Positions 1 through 10,944 of a DNA stretch of 64,000 nucleotides are shown one piece after another; position 1 is the first letter of the stretch, and every line of letters begins with the position of its first letter. Under the pieces are notes generated by a model. It was not told where the DNA came from. It searched no databases and saw only the letters and a program-made list of their open reading frames with translations. Origin of the DNA: Symsagittifera roscoffensis (taxonomy: Eukaryota > Xenacoelomorpha > Acoela > Convolutidae); the NCBI RefSeq assembly GCF_963678635.1, contig NC_087065.1, forward strand, positions 13,740,743 through 13,804,742, read 5' to 3'. The position numbers were made by a program, and so were the translations under genes.

Positions 1-165
1 AAAATTGTCGTGTTCATGAGCTTAAGTCAATTTACTTCTGTCTTTTTGGAATGTTATCACTTTCTTGTCTTTTTTCGTCGTCGCATATATATGCGTGCAA
101 TTATATATGCCTTGATGTTGTTGAAACTACGCATCAAACAGTAGTGCACTGCACAGTCGGCCCTA
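1..165 (-). mobile_element. BEL/Pao 3' LTR fragment cut by the window edge
   Basis: This stretch closely resembles 6560-6722, with shared blocks such as tatatatgccttgatgttg and cagtagtgca. In the minus-strand reading both regions begin TGCACTACTG, which fits an LTR 5' end (TG). It lies beyond the integrase end of the BEL element and is therefore read as the start of its 3' LTR, the rest being to the left of the window. It differs from the right-hand copy by several substitutions and small indels, so this is not a freshly inserted element. No clean polypurine tract is visible next to it. Confidence 0.5.
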
Positions 166-732
166 TTTTGCAATCGCAAAACAAAATCGAAAAACCGGGA
201 GGGGTTGGGTTGGGTAACCCTTAGCTTAGTCCTAAGCTATGTCGAGTTGAGTGTGCTAGCTTGGCGAGTAGGCTGTCTAAATTGAAGAACTCGGCTGTCG
301 AGATGAGCTTCGTAGGATGTCAAGTTGAGGTTTATCTGTTGTCCTGAGCTCACTTTTCAAAAGTTCGGCTACGGAAAAGAAATTTGAAGTCTGCTGATTG
401 AAGGAGCTGGTCGATTGTTGCTGTTGATCATGTTCCGGAGTAGAATTCAGATCTGATGAATAAAGGAGATTGGCTGGTCGTTGTTTTCGGCTGTTCCTTG
501 TCAAAGAAGATCGACTAGTCATTGTCGTTATCCAAGTAATTACAGGTTGAAGAAATTTGGTTGCAATCAGAAATTTATGTCAAGAAAATGAGAGCATAAA
601 CGAACGTTGGAGTAAACATTATGAGAGTGTGCTCCCGGCAAAAAAAAACTGATGTTGCGTATCAGGTGTTGTTGTCAGACAAAACGTATTTCTGGCATCG
701 GGGTATCGTCGTTGCTGTTTATCTAAATTCGT
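166..732 (-). other. BEL 3' non-coding stretch between integrase and LTR
   Basis: This is about 570 bp between the end of the integrase reading frame and the LTR fragment. A minus-strand ORF of 81 codons (277-522), rich in Ser, Gln and Asn, falls inside it. It could be a tail of the polyprotein displaced by a frameshift, but it has no motif I recognise. No other feature is seen. Confidence 0.3.
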
Positions 733-2799
733 TTAGGAAGGCAAAGCTGCTGGCTCTTCCGTTTTTCCATTCCAGAATGATGGCGTTGGAGAGGATGCTC
801 CAGTTTGATTGCTGTTCTTTGGCACGGAGTGTTGAGTGTAGAAGTCTGGACAATTGGGATCGAGGCCTATTGCTGGGATTTGAACACTTCCACGGTGGGT
901 TCTAACGTTGTATTGTCGTATTACGTTGTCGGCTGATGGGATTGGTGATTCTATGCGACCTAGTGGCCATAATCCACTAGGAGTTAGATATTCTAAAATC
1001 CAAACGGGTTGTCCATTTGGAATAGGCGGAGTTTTCGAGGTCCATTTCTGTCGGGGAAGCAGAGTTGGGATGAACTCTTTCAGTAGGCGGTTCCAAACAT
1101 GGTCTGATAGCTGCTGTGCAAACTTCCATTGCTTCATCACTGTTAATGGCTTAGAATTAGTTTTTGGAGGCAAACTGGCAAACATTCTTCCAAGAAGGAA
1201 ATGGTTAGGAGTCAGGGCCTCGATGTCACAGGGAGAAGACGATACATTTGTGATGGGTCGTGTATTCATAAACTGTTCAATGTCGCAAAACAGGGTGTTG
1301 AAAGTATAATCAGTGAGGGCTTTAGATCCAATGATGGCGGATAGAGAGTTTTTATCGATACGGATGAGACGTTCTCAGACGCCACCAAAATGCGGTGTGT
1401 GGGCGGGTTGAATTTCCAAGATAACTGGTGGTATCCAAAAAATTGGTTCATCGAGGAGCTGTCGAAGGTTGTCATCAGTTCTTTTTCTGCTGCTGTAAAG
1501 TTCGTTGCGTTGTCAGACCGAATTTCTGAAAGGGTGCCTCTTCTTGCAAAAAAGCGGCGGAGGGCTGTTAGGTTTGCGTCGGATCATAGGTCATGGCCCA
1601 TTTCCAGATGAACTGCGCGAGTCGTCATGCAGGTAAAAATCAAACCATACCGTTTGCTATAGGTGGTTGAATTGTTTGACGCGAAGGGTCCAAAAAATTC
1701 AGTTTGACGCAAGGGTCCAAAAAGGCCAGTTTGCTGAAAAAGGAATGGCTTATCTGATGGAAATCGACATGAAGGGAGAGGAGATATTTCAGATTGGAGT
1801 CCATAGGCGAGCTGGCATCGGCAGTCGTAACAACTGTTGTACATTTTACGTATTTGAGATCTGGCTGATAGATTCCAATAATCAGCTTGGAGTGTGTTGC
1901 GTGTATGCTCGCGTGGGGAATGCTCATTAGAGATGTGAACCTTTTGTATGAGGAGGTAAGTTGCTGGGTATTTTCCATCTAAAATAGCGGGATGCTTTGA
2001 ACAATAGTCAAGTCTTGACTTTTGTAGTCTTCCTTTGGCTCGCATGATGTTCGATTCGTCGAGAAAAAGCGAGAAGGGTCGGATTCGGCTAGAGGTAGCA
2101 ACGATATTTCTTTTCTGGGGAACTTTCAGCTCGTTCGGAAAAGAGACCCATTGTGATTTTTTCATGAGAAATTTCATTGCCAAGTCGATGTCGTATGCGT
2201 TCAGGGTGATACTATGGTGTCGATTTTCTTCAGTTGTCGAAGGCGGTGATATTGCTGAGGGTGGAAACTGAATCAAGTTAGTTGACGAAGTTTCTGATGA
2301 GGGTTTGTGATACGGATCGATCGATTGAATATTTGCTGGTTGAGTTTCTAAACAGTGTGGCGGCAATAAGAACAACAGCTTTTGCGCGGAGAAGGCGATT
2401 CCACTTCGAAAAGCGCTCGTAATTGATGCAAGACCGGCTAACCATGGGATCTTGGAAGGCTGTAACATAGCAAGAGTGATGCTGATCGGGCAAACAATTT
2501 TCGGTAACACTGAAAACGCAATCATGTTGTCTGTCGCTTTTCAGAGTGTTCGAAGGGGAGTCTGTTTTAAGGGGAGGTTTGGACCAAGCATCTTCTGGCT
2601 GAAGAATGAAAGCTGGTCCATTCAACCAATGGCTGTTAAGGTTGAAAACTGAAAAGGGGATTCCACGTGTTCCATCATCGACGGGGTTGAGGTAACCTGG
2701 GCAGTGTTTCCACTGAGTAGATTGGGTGTGAGTTCCAGTTTCTCTGCTACACGATTTGCAACAAAGATTAATGGTCTTTTGTCTGATCCAAGAAATCAT
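733..2799 (-). pseudogene. BEL/Pao pol 3' part: integrase (broken), tandem copy 1
   Basis: Read on the minus strand, this begins near 2799 with the RNase H-integrase linker typical of BEL Pol (PADDGTRG-type block, here NPVDDGTRGIPFS). It continues into an integrase zinc-binding region (C-x2-C within CYDCRC) and the RYGLIFTCMTTRAVHLE-type core strand near 1600-1650. The second catalytic Asp is in RSDNATNF near 1500. After GGV near 1370 comes the C-terminal block LTPNHFLLGR near 1190, and the frame ends at 733. In-frame TGA stops occur at 1584 and near 1370. The first catalytic Asp region (TGLFGPL) is degenerate. All open pieces share the polyprotein order PR-RT-RH-IN, so this is one decayed gene rather than several small ones. 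Confidence 0.85.
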
Positions 2800-2854
2800 T
2801 GCAAAACTGTGCTGCTATCGTCCAGAGATAAATGTGGCTTACAGAGAAACGTTG

Positions 2855-4305
2855 TTACTTAATGAAACTAGCAAGACGGGCACCAAACAGAGCTGCTTGG
2901 ATTTCCAGTTTCGTGATGGTGTGTTGCTTCAACGGGGCTACTCGGGCCTTACCTAAAGCAAACGTAATATTTGGCTGTGAATCGGAATCCGTTGTGTAAA
3001 CAAGGTAAGCTACTGAAGCAAGAGCTGCGTATGAGGCATCTGAAAAGATGTGCAAGGTAAATTCTGAGGTAGGCTCAGCGAAATAATGGCGAGGTACGTG
3101 CAGCTGTTGAAGGTTGTCGGCTTCTTGGAGAAGATCAAAAAGCTTGGGTAGGTGCTCTTTGGTAATTTGATTGTCCCATTTTAGTCCTTTTCTCCAAATT
3201 TGTTGCTGTAGAAATCGGAGGCGAATTGTGACAGGTGCGGCGAAGCCAATATGGTCGAATATGGAGGATGAAGTATGAAGAAGGTTGCGCTGCGTTGGCT
3301 TCTTATTTTTCAGATCCTGATTTTCTTCGCTGGAATTCGTGTTTCGCGTTTGAAACTCTGCGGAGTTTTCCAGGCTTATTTGGGTTCGTCACTCCATATT
3401 CTGGCAGTATCCATACTGTTGAGGGAATCTCTTCGCTTGGAAGTTTGCGAAAGTATTTCATGGTCAAATTGTTTGCGATTGTGACCTGGTACATTGCAAG
3501 CTTGTCGGGTTCGTTGAGAAGGCGGGTCTTCACTTTCTTGAATTGTTGAGCGGCAGCAAAGTAGTTGTTGGGAAAGCAGGCGTTCGGTTTTCAGAGAAGT
3601 CCGTCTTGATACATTCCATACGTATAGGTGATAGTCTGCCGAAGGGTATCAAGGGCGTGTTTCTCGTCTTTGGAGAGGGTTACCTCCGGAGAGGTTCCGT
3701 AAGTTTCCATTCTCCAGGTTGATGCTAGTAGTTCGGAAAGGTGAGCGTTTTCGTTGATGTGGTTGTGGTGAGAATAGTAGGCTCGGAAAACTGAATTCCC
3801 GAGTATATAGGCTGTTGGACCACCAATTGTTCATTCAAGAGGTGTAGAAATTGCACGTGGTGCTTTTTCTGGTCCTTTTATTAATGCTTGAGATGAAGCA
3901 AGATCAATATTGTCGGTTCCAATGAGAATTGAAACTTGGTTGTTGTCGAAACTCGAAAATTGATGTCCTTTAGATAATCGTAATGTGATAATCGCAGATA
4001 ATCGCAGATGCTGTTGAGTTTGTTGGGCTGAACATCTTCTAGGTTCACCTTGTCAAGCGCGTAAGCACAATCACTAGAAACTGCTCGCTGAGGTTTTCAA
4101 ACGGGTGAATGGTCAATTCAACAGATCGTGCTTTGAATTGTTTCGAATCGTGAAATCCATCGATGAAGAATTCTTCTGTTTCGAGGCTCTCGTCTAACTG
4201 AAGAGAGTCGGAAGTCGATTGTAGCAAATAACTGTCATTGCTTCCATTGTCAGGAAAGGCATATGTGTTAATATTTATGTTTGTTGCGAATTGTAACAGG
4301 TACAT
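2855..4305 (-). pseudogene. BEL/Pao pol 5' part: protease, truncated RT, RNase H (broken), copy 1
   Basis: On the minus strand the first piece (4305-4045) contains a retropepsin-like block (AFPDNGSNDSYLL) with a D-x-G-S active-site pattern. Around 3500-3400 is the RT fingers block of BEL elements (VTNPNKPGKLRRV). Only about 80 codons later the thumb/RNase H linker (SIFDHIGFAAPVTIRL) and the RNase H start (IFSDASYAALASVAYLVY) appear. The palm with the YVDD-type catalytic motif, normally a few hundred residues long, is missing. Several frame breaks lie between the pieces. The product cannot be an active reverse transcriptase, so mobilisation would have needed help in trans. Confidence 0.85.
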
Positions 4306-4433
4306 AGAGCAGTAATGAGTTTGCGAAGCGTTTTTGCTGTTGATTGACTGAATTGTGAGGTCTGTCTGAAGCTAGTTGCTGTTTTTAGGAATTATTTCGA
4401 GCGCTGTTTGGGTTTTTTTGTTGATGAATGCAG

Positions 4434-5730
4434 CTATGATGTTGTTTGCTGCAATTGACGCATGTTCGCTTCGAAATGCAATCCTTTAGCATGTGTTGTC
4501 CAAGACCATTTAGACAAAGATTTTTTTGCATGTATAAGCTTTCGCTTATCGTCAATTGTTAAATCTTTGTACTTAAGACATTGAGAGGGGTGATGATCCA
4601 TGTCACAAAAAGCGCAAGGAGTTCGTATTTTTTCCGGTCTTTTTGTGTTCTCCGAAAATCTGTAGTTGCGTGTTTGGGGCTGGTTGCCGCGATGATTGTT
4701 ACTTTGATGTTCACTGTTTCTTTGTTGACTTGATGAAGAAGGTTGGCTAAATGAGCAAGTGAAGTTTTCCTGGGGTAGATAGCCACAAGCTAAGGCGAAT
4801 TGTCTGAGCCAATGACTAAAATTGATGAGGCTGGGCTGCTGAATACTGTTGTTGATGATATGTTGGGTCCATTGTAGTCGCTCAGAGTGGTGAAATTTGT
4901 TGGCTGCAAATTGCACGTAAATGGTGAAGTTCAGGTCGTTGGTGAATCCAAGTGTCTGAAAAGTTTCCTCAAGATTGCAAATGAAAATGAAAAATCCATA
5001 AACGGTTGCTTGTGTTGTCTTGAAGCATTTGGAGTTGTTGTAGCTTGTTGACAATTCTGTCTGGTTTTCCAAATTGTAGTTCGAGTTCTTGAAGAGCTGT
5101 TGCATACATAGCGCTGTTGCATGAGTATCCGGCGATAGCTTGATGAGCGCTTCCTGTTGTCAGTATTTGCAAGTGTGTTAATTTTTGTGCGTCGGAGATG
5201 GGTTGACTGTGAACAGTAGCTTGGAATCAGCCGTACCACATGTTCCATTTCATTGGATCACCGTCGTACTTGTCAAGTTTGATCTTCGGTAGTCGTGATG
5301 TCTGTGTAATCGTTGAAGATGAAAATGGCGCAGTGTAAACTGCTGTGTTGTTGTGAGTCTGAGGCATGAACTTGGTCGGAGGAAACAGTAATGCGGTAAA
5401 ACTATTCGATTGCGGAATAACTGTTGCTTGTTGCTGTTGATTGTCTGGCAAATTTTGGTTGTTTTTGACTGATGTAGACATGTTTGCTACTGAAAACGAA
5501 GGTTGTTGCTGTTGAGTCGTGGTGACTGCTGATGAGTTAGCGCTGAATTCGATACGAGCGCTTTGGTTGCTTGAAGCAGTTTGAAGACTGGGTGCGCTTT
5601 GGTTGTTGGATTGGGCGCTGTTGGTTGCTGCAGATGTTGCGTCTCTTGGATTGATAAGTCGTCTGAGTAGTCTGCTGTACTCACTGACAAGGTCGTCTAG
5701 TTTGTCTTCAATTCCAGCGAATGTTGACAT
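4434..5730 (-). pseudogene. BEL/Pao gag (broken), copy 1
   Basis: The start ATG at 5730 opens a frame with an N-terminal Gln/Ser/Asn-rich region. It leads to the BEL Gag hallmark LPKIKLDKYDGDPMKWNMW, then an in-frame TGA at 5227. The same frame continues past it (SDAQKLTHL, then AIAGY, typical of Gag capsid) to another stop at 4969. A shift then enters the frame 4434-5105, which ends with a zinc-knuckle-like CAFCDMDHHPSQC and a basic tail. Capsid and nucleocapsid halves are both recognisable, but they cannot be made as one protein without passing a stop and a frameshift. The same lesions are in copy 2. Confidence 0.85.
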
Positions 5731-5959
5731 GAAATCATCTGGCTGTGAGTCTTATGTCGGATGGTCGATGAGGTAAGTCGTCGATTCGTCAAGCTGTTTT
5801 GAGAGTGAAGAAGTTTCAGTTTTTAATTCTGCTAGTCAAAAGTCGGTTTCTTCTTCTGCGATGGCTTTAGAAATTCGGCTGAGGAGTCGTTCTAGTCGTT
5901 TGACTAAAAATTTGCACTGTCCGGGTGTACTTTTCTACTTTTCGTAGGCATTCTGTCGT

Positions 5960-6722
5960 TGAAAGCTATGTCGATTGTACTTTTCGTCGTCGCATATATA
6001 TGCGTGCAACATATATATGTTGTTCGGAGTTGTTGACGCTGTTGTTGAGCTGTTGAATGTTTTTGTGGTGTTGATTGGTTCTGATGTGACTATGTTCTGT
6101 TTCTACCTGAATCACAAACTAGGACGACAAGAGAAACAAAGTAACTTTAAGACTTTAATTTCAAGTATTAGAAACAAATAAAATATCAGAGCTCTAGATA
6201 TTTGTATATGTCTCCCTGATACTCGAGAGAGAAAAAACAATTTTTCACGTAATGAGGACGTGAAACTTTACGTCAGTAACCCGAACTATTGACGTGATGA
6301 GGACGTTAAGTTCTAAGTAGACCGGGGAAAACAGTAACCAACCAAAAAAACACACAATTTTTTTCAATGTTTTGCGATTGCAAAAGACTACGGGGCAAAT
6401 TATTTTGATGTAGAGCGGGGAATCTATCTACCAGATGAAAGGCTCGTATAAAAGTTGAGTGCCATGTAAACTCAAAATGTGTGGAACCTGTTTTATCTCA
6501 AGTTTTTCTATTTAATTAGTTCCCTTGTTTTCTTTTAAGAGCTAATAACAATTGTGAAAAAAAATTTCAAAGTTTTCGTGATCATGAGTTTAAGTCAATC
6601 AATTCACTTCTGTCTTTTTGATATGTTTTCACTTTGTCGTCATTTTTCGTCGTCGCATTTATATGCGTGCAACATATATATGCCTTGATGTTGTTGAAAC
6701 TGTGCGTCACACAGTAGTGCAA
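5960..6722 (-). mobile_element. BEL/Pao 5' LTR-like region, copy 1 (limits approximate)
   Basis: This lies upstream (to the right) of the gag start and shares its outer end with the fragment at the window edge (1-165). In minus-strand reading it starts TGCACTACTG. Its inner border is not fixed, because no clear primer-binding site was found. Inside are two direct 15-bp repeats, ACGT-(A/G)ATGAGG-ACGT, at 6247-6261 and 6292-6306, each carrying two ACGT cores. A TATAAAAG at about 6458 is on the plus strand, opposite to the BEL genes. A diverged copy of the whole region is at 17379-18797. Confidence 0.5.
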
Positions 6723-6861
6723 TTTTTCAGTCAAGCCAACGTGGCACTCAACGACAATCGCCAACAAAGTCTTCCGGTCCATTTTGAAGATAAGTTGCGT
6801 TTGTTTGTAAGCAAAAATAAATATTTATTTATTTAATTTTATATTTAGTTATTTAATTAAT

Positions 6862-7080
6862 AGCGCGCCTATATTGGTTGAATTTTTAACCTCCATAAAT
6901 TTACAAAGTGATCGTAGGTGAAACATTTTTTTAATTTTGAGCTCAGGACAACAATACTTTTCGGCTAAAAAACATTTTGTCAAAACTCGCTAGTGAAGTT
7001 TCGAAATTTGTCTGAAGAAAAACAATCACCGCGAGCACAAATTTTAGGTCACTTTTTTCAAAAGTCGGAACAAAACAGCT
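6862..7080 (-). repeat. R1 remnant fused to the BEL element, copy 1
   Basis: The stretch from tagcgcgcc through gatcgtaggtgaaa, gagctcaggacaacaatactttt and gtcggaacaaa matches the 5' half of the interspersed R1 family (see 60850-61386) at lower identity. It is also present next to the diverged BEL fragment at 18490-18715, so R1 and this BEL copy have travelled together. Confidence 0.7.
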
Positions 7081-7587
7081 TAAGGTGAAGATTTTGATGT
7101 TGTGATTAGTCAACATGTGTGAATTTTCGAAAAAAAAAAGCCAGAATATCCAAATTGGAAAATATACTGACAAGAAACGACCTCAATTGTCAAATAAAGA
7201 GCAGATTACCCGTGAAATCGAAAAAAGGCTGCTTTTGATTTGTTTTTTTTTGTGAAATAACGGCGTCAAATGGCCGCTCAAATTACTGAGATGTTTTTTC
7301 AATCCAAAAAAAATTCTGCAGTTGCTGGGAACGTCCTCAAGCAAACAAACGAACACAAGAAAGTTTACAAAATTCAAAACAAATGATTCGCTTAGAATCA
7401 GTTTTGAAGATAACCCTCACCTTGAGTACTGCATGCTAAAAGTGAACGATTTGCCGAGTAGTTCAGATGAACTACTCGAGGAAGATCTTTTTTACTGCAA
7501 GCGTCAGCAACCGGCATCAAAAATACTGAATTGATAGCTGAAAATAAAATGGGAAACAAAAAATGAATCACAAGTCGGGTTGAGCTC
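7081..7587. other. Unassigned stretch at the right end of duplication unit 1
   Basis: This is about 500 bp present in both tandem units. A plus-strand ORF of 70 codons (7322-7534) has an acidic C-terminal half (SSSDELLEEDLFYC), and adjoining frames also look weakly coding. This may be a decayed exon or transposon fragment. I recognise no family and do not call a gene. Confidence 0.3.
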
Positions 7588-9310
7588 CTTTCAGTAGGCG
7601 GTTCCAAACATGGTCTGATAGCTGCTGTGCAAACTTCCATTGCTTCATCACTGTTAATGGCTTAGAATTAGTTTTTGGAGGCAAACTGGCAAACATTCTT
7701 CCAAGAAGGAAATGGTTAGGAGTCAGGGCCTCGATGTCACAGGGAGAAGACGATACATTTGTGATGGGTCGTGTATTCATAAACTGTTCAATGTCGCAAA
7801 ACAGGGTGTTGAAAGTATAATCAGTGAGGGCTTTAGATCCAATGATGGCGGATAGAGAGTTTTTATCGATACGGATGAGACGTTCTCAGACGCCACCAAA
7901 ATGCGGTGTGTGGGCGGGTTGAATTTCCAAGATAACTGGTGGTATCCAAAAAATTGGTTCATCGAGGAGCTGTCGAAGGTTGTCATCAGTTCTTTTTCTG
8001 CTGCTGTAAAGTTCGTTGCGTTGTCAGACCGAATTTCTGAAAGGGTGCCTCTTCTTGCAAAAAAGCGGCGGAGGGCTGTTAGGTTTGCGTCGGATCATAG
8101 GTCATGGCCCATTTCCAGATGAACTGCGCGAGTCGTCATGCAGGTAAAAATCAAACCATACCGTTTGCTATAGGTGGTTGAATTGTTTGACGCGAAGGGT
8201 CCAAAAAATTCAGTTTGACGCAAGGGTCCAAAAAGGCCAGTTTGCTGAAAAAGGAATGGCTTATCTGATGGAAATCGACATGAAGGGAGAGGAGATATTT
8301 CAGATTGGAGTCCATAGGCGAGCTGGCATCGGCAGTCGTAACAACTGTTGTACATTTTACGTATTTGAGATCTGGCTGATAGATTCCAATAATCAGCTTG
8401 GAGTGTGTTGCGTGTATGCTCGCGTGGGGAATGCTCATTAGAGATGTGAACCTTTTGTATGAGGAGGTAAGTTGCTGGGTATTTTCCATCTAAAATAGCG
8501 GGATGCTTTGAACAATAGTCAAGTCTTGACTTTTGTAGTCTTCCTTTGGCTCGCATGATGTTCGATTCGTCGAGAAAAAGCGAGAAGGGTCGGATTCGGC
8601 TAGAGGTAGCAACGATATTTCTTTTCTGGGGAACTTTCAGCTCGTTCGGAAAAGAGACCCATTGTGATTTTTTCATGAGAAATTTCATTGCCAAGTCGAT
8701 GTCGTATGCGTTCAGGGTGATACTATGGTGTCGATTTTCTTCAGTTGTCGAAGGCGGTGATATTGCTGAGGGTGGAAACTGAATCAAGTTAGTTGACGAA
8801 GTTTCTGATGAGGGTTTGTGATACGGATCGATCGATTGAATATTTGCTGGTTGAGTTTCTAAACAGTGTGGCGGCAATAAGAACAACAGCTTTTGCGCGG
8901 AGAAGGCGATTCCACTTCGAAAAGCGCTCGTAATTGATGCAAGACCGGCTAACCATGGGATCTTGGAAGGCTGTAACATAGCAAGAGTGATGCTGATCGG
9001 GCAAACAATTTTCGGTAACACTGAAAACGCAATCATGTTGTCTGTCGCTTTTCAGAGTGTTCGAAGGGGAGTCTGTTTTAAGGGGAGGTTTGGACCAAGC
9101 ATCTTCTGGCTGAAGAATGAAAGCTGGTCCATTCAACCAATGGCTGTTAAGGTTGAAAACTGAAAAGGGGATTCCACGTGTTCCATCATCGACGGGGTTG
9201 AGGTAACCTGGGCAGTGTTTCCACTGAGTAGATTGGGTGTGAGTTCCAGTTTCTCTGCTACACGATTTGCAACAAAGATTAATGGTCTTTTGTCTGATCC
9301 AAGAAATCAT
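7588..9310 (-). pseudogene. BEL/Pao integrase region (broken, 3'-truncated), copy 2
   Basis: Same content as 1077-2799: the DDGTRG linker, integrase zinc region, DDE core pieces and LTPNHFLLGR block, with the same TGA stops (8095 and near 7880). The integrase C-terminus is cut by the duplication joint at 7588. Beyond it the frame runs into foreign sequence and stops at 7568. Confidence 0.85.
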
Positions 9311-9365
9311 TGCAAAACTGTGCTGCTATCGTCCAGAGATAAATGTGGCTTACAGAGAAACGTTG

Positions 9366-10816
9366 TTACTTAATGAAACTAGCAAGACGGGCACCAAACA
9401 GAGCTGCTTGGATTTCCAGTTTCGTGATGGTGTGTTGCTTCAACGGGGCTACTCGGGCCTTACCTAAAGCAAACGTAATATTTGGCTGTGAATCGGAATC
9501 CGTTGTGTAAACAAGGTAAGCTACTGAAGCAAGAGCTGCGTATGAGGCATCTGAAAAGATGTGCAAGGTAAATTCTGAGGTAGGCTCAGCGAAATAATGG
9601 CGAGGTACGTGCAGCTGTTGAAGGTTGTCGGCTTCTTGGAGAAGATCAAAAAGCTTGGGTAGGTGCTCTTTGGTAATTTGATTGTCCCATTTTAGTCCTT
9701 TTCTCCAAATTTGTTGCTGTAGAAATCGGAGGCGAATTGTGACAGGTGCGGCGAAGCCAATATGGTCGAATATGGAGGATGAAGTATGAAGAAGGTTGCG
9801 CTGCGTTGGCTTCTTATTTTTCAGATCCTGATTTTCTTCGCTGGAATTCGTGTTTCGCGTTTGAAACTCTGCGGAGTTTTCCAGGCTTATTTGGGTTCGT
9901 CACTCCATATTCTGGCAGTATCCATACTGTTGAGGGAATCTCTTCGCTTGGAAGTTTGCGAAAGTATTTCATGGTCAAATTGTTTGCGATTGTGACCTGG
10001 TACATTGCAAGCTTGTCGGGTTCGTTGAGAAGGCGGGTCTTCACTTTCTTGAATTGTTGAGCGGCAGCAAAGTAGTTGTTGGGAAAGCAGGCGTTCGGTT
10101 TTCAGAGAAGTCCGTCTTGATACATTCCATACGTATAGGTGATAGTCTGCCGAAGGGTATCAAGGGCGTGTTTCTCGTCTTTGGAGAGGGTTACCTCCGG
10201 AGAGGTTCCGTAAGTTTCCATTCTCCAGGTTGATGCTAGTAGTTCGGAAAGGTGAGCGTTTTCGTTGATGTGGTTGTGGTGAGAATAGTAGGCTCGGAAA
10301 ACTGAATTCCCGAGTATATAGGCTGTTGGACCACCAATTGTTCATTCAAGAGGTGTAGAAATTGCACGTGGTGCTTTTTCTGGTCCTTTTATTAATGCTT
10401 GAGATGAAGCAAGATCAATATTGTCGGTTCCAATGAGAATTGAAACTTGGTTGTTGTCGAAACTCGAAAATTGATGTCCTTTAGATAATCGTAATGTGAT
10501 AATCGCAGATAATCGCAGATGCTGTTGAGTTTGTTGGGCTGAACATCTTCTAGGTTCACCTTGTCAAGCGCGTAAGCACAATCACTAGAAACTGCTCGCT
10601 GAGGTTTTCAAACGGGTGAATGGTCAATTCAACAGATCGTGCTTTGAATTGTTTCGAATCGTGAAATCCATCGATGAAGAATTCTTCTGTTTCGAGGCTC
10701 TCGTCTAACTGAAGAGAGTCGGAAGTCGATTGTAGCAAATAACTGTCATTGCTTCCATTGTCAGGAAAGGCATATGTGTTAATATTTATGTTTGTTGCGA
10801 ATTGTAACAGGTACAT
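9366..10816 (-). pseudogene. BEL/Pao protease, truncated RT, RNase H (broken), copy 2
   Basis: Exact counterpart of 2855-4305, offset by 6511 bases. It has the D-x-G-S protease block, the RT fingers block, the same loss of the RT palm, and the RNase H start. Because the deletion and frame breaks are shared, they predate the tandem duplication. Confidence 0.85.
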
Positions 10817-10944
10817 AGAGCAGTAATGAGTTTGCGAAGCGTTTTTGCTGTTGATTGACTGAATTGTGAGGTCTGTCTGAAGCTAGTTGCTGTTTTTAGG
10901 AATTATTTCGAGCGCTGTTTGGGTTTTTTTGTTGATGAATGCAG

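Larger units (their letters stand above)
1077..7587. repeat. 6511-bp tandem duplication, unit 1
   Basis: Every ORF between 1266 and 7534 recurs exactly 6511 bases downstream with the same protein sequence, and all lines I compared base by base match. The unit starts inside the integrase C-terminal region (at ctttcagtagg) and ends at gttgagctc, about 420 bp past the R1 remnant. The duplicated block therefore carries most of the BEL element plus flanking repeat DNA. The boundary is not at LTR ends, so it arose by segmental duplication (or assembly) and not by transposition. Confidence 0.9.

Noticed and set aside
165..185. Inverted LTR piece suggested by ttttgcaatcgcaaaa at the left edge and its complement at 6371
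   Set aside because: The word is itself nearly palindromic, so orientation cannot be inferred and no longer match extends from it.
6241..6310. Hammerhead ribozyme-like words (ATGAGGAC, GTGAAAC) in the BEL LTR region
   Set aside because: The CUGANGA and GAAA cores are not both present in the right order, and stems I-III cannot be drawn. The pattern is better explained as two direct ACGT repeats.
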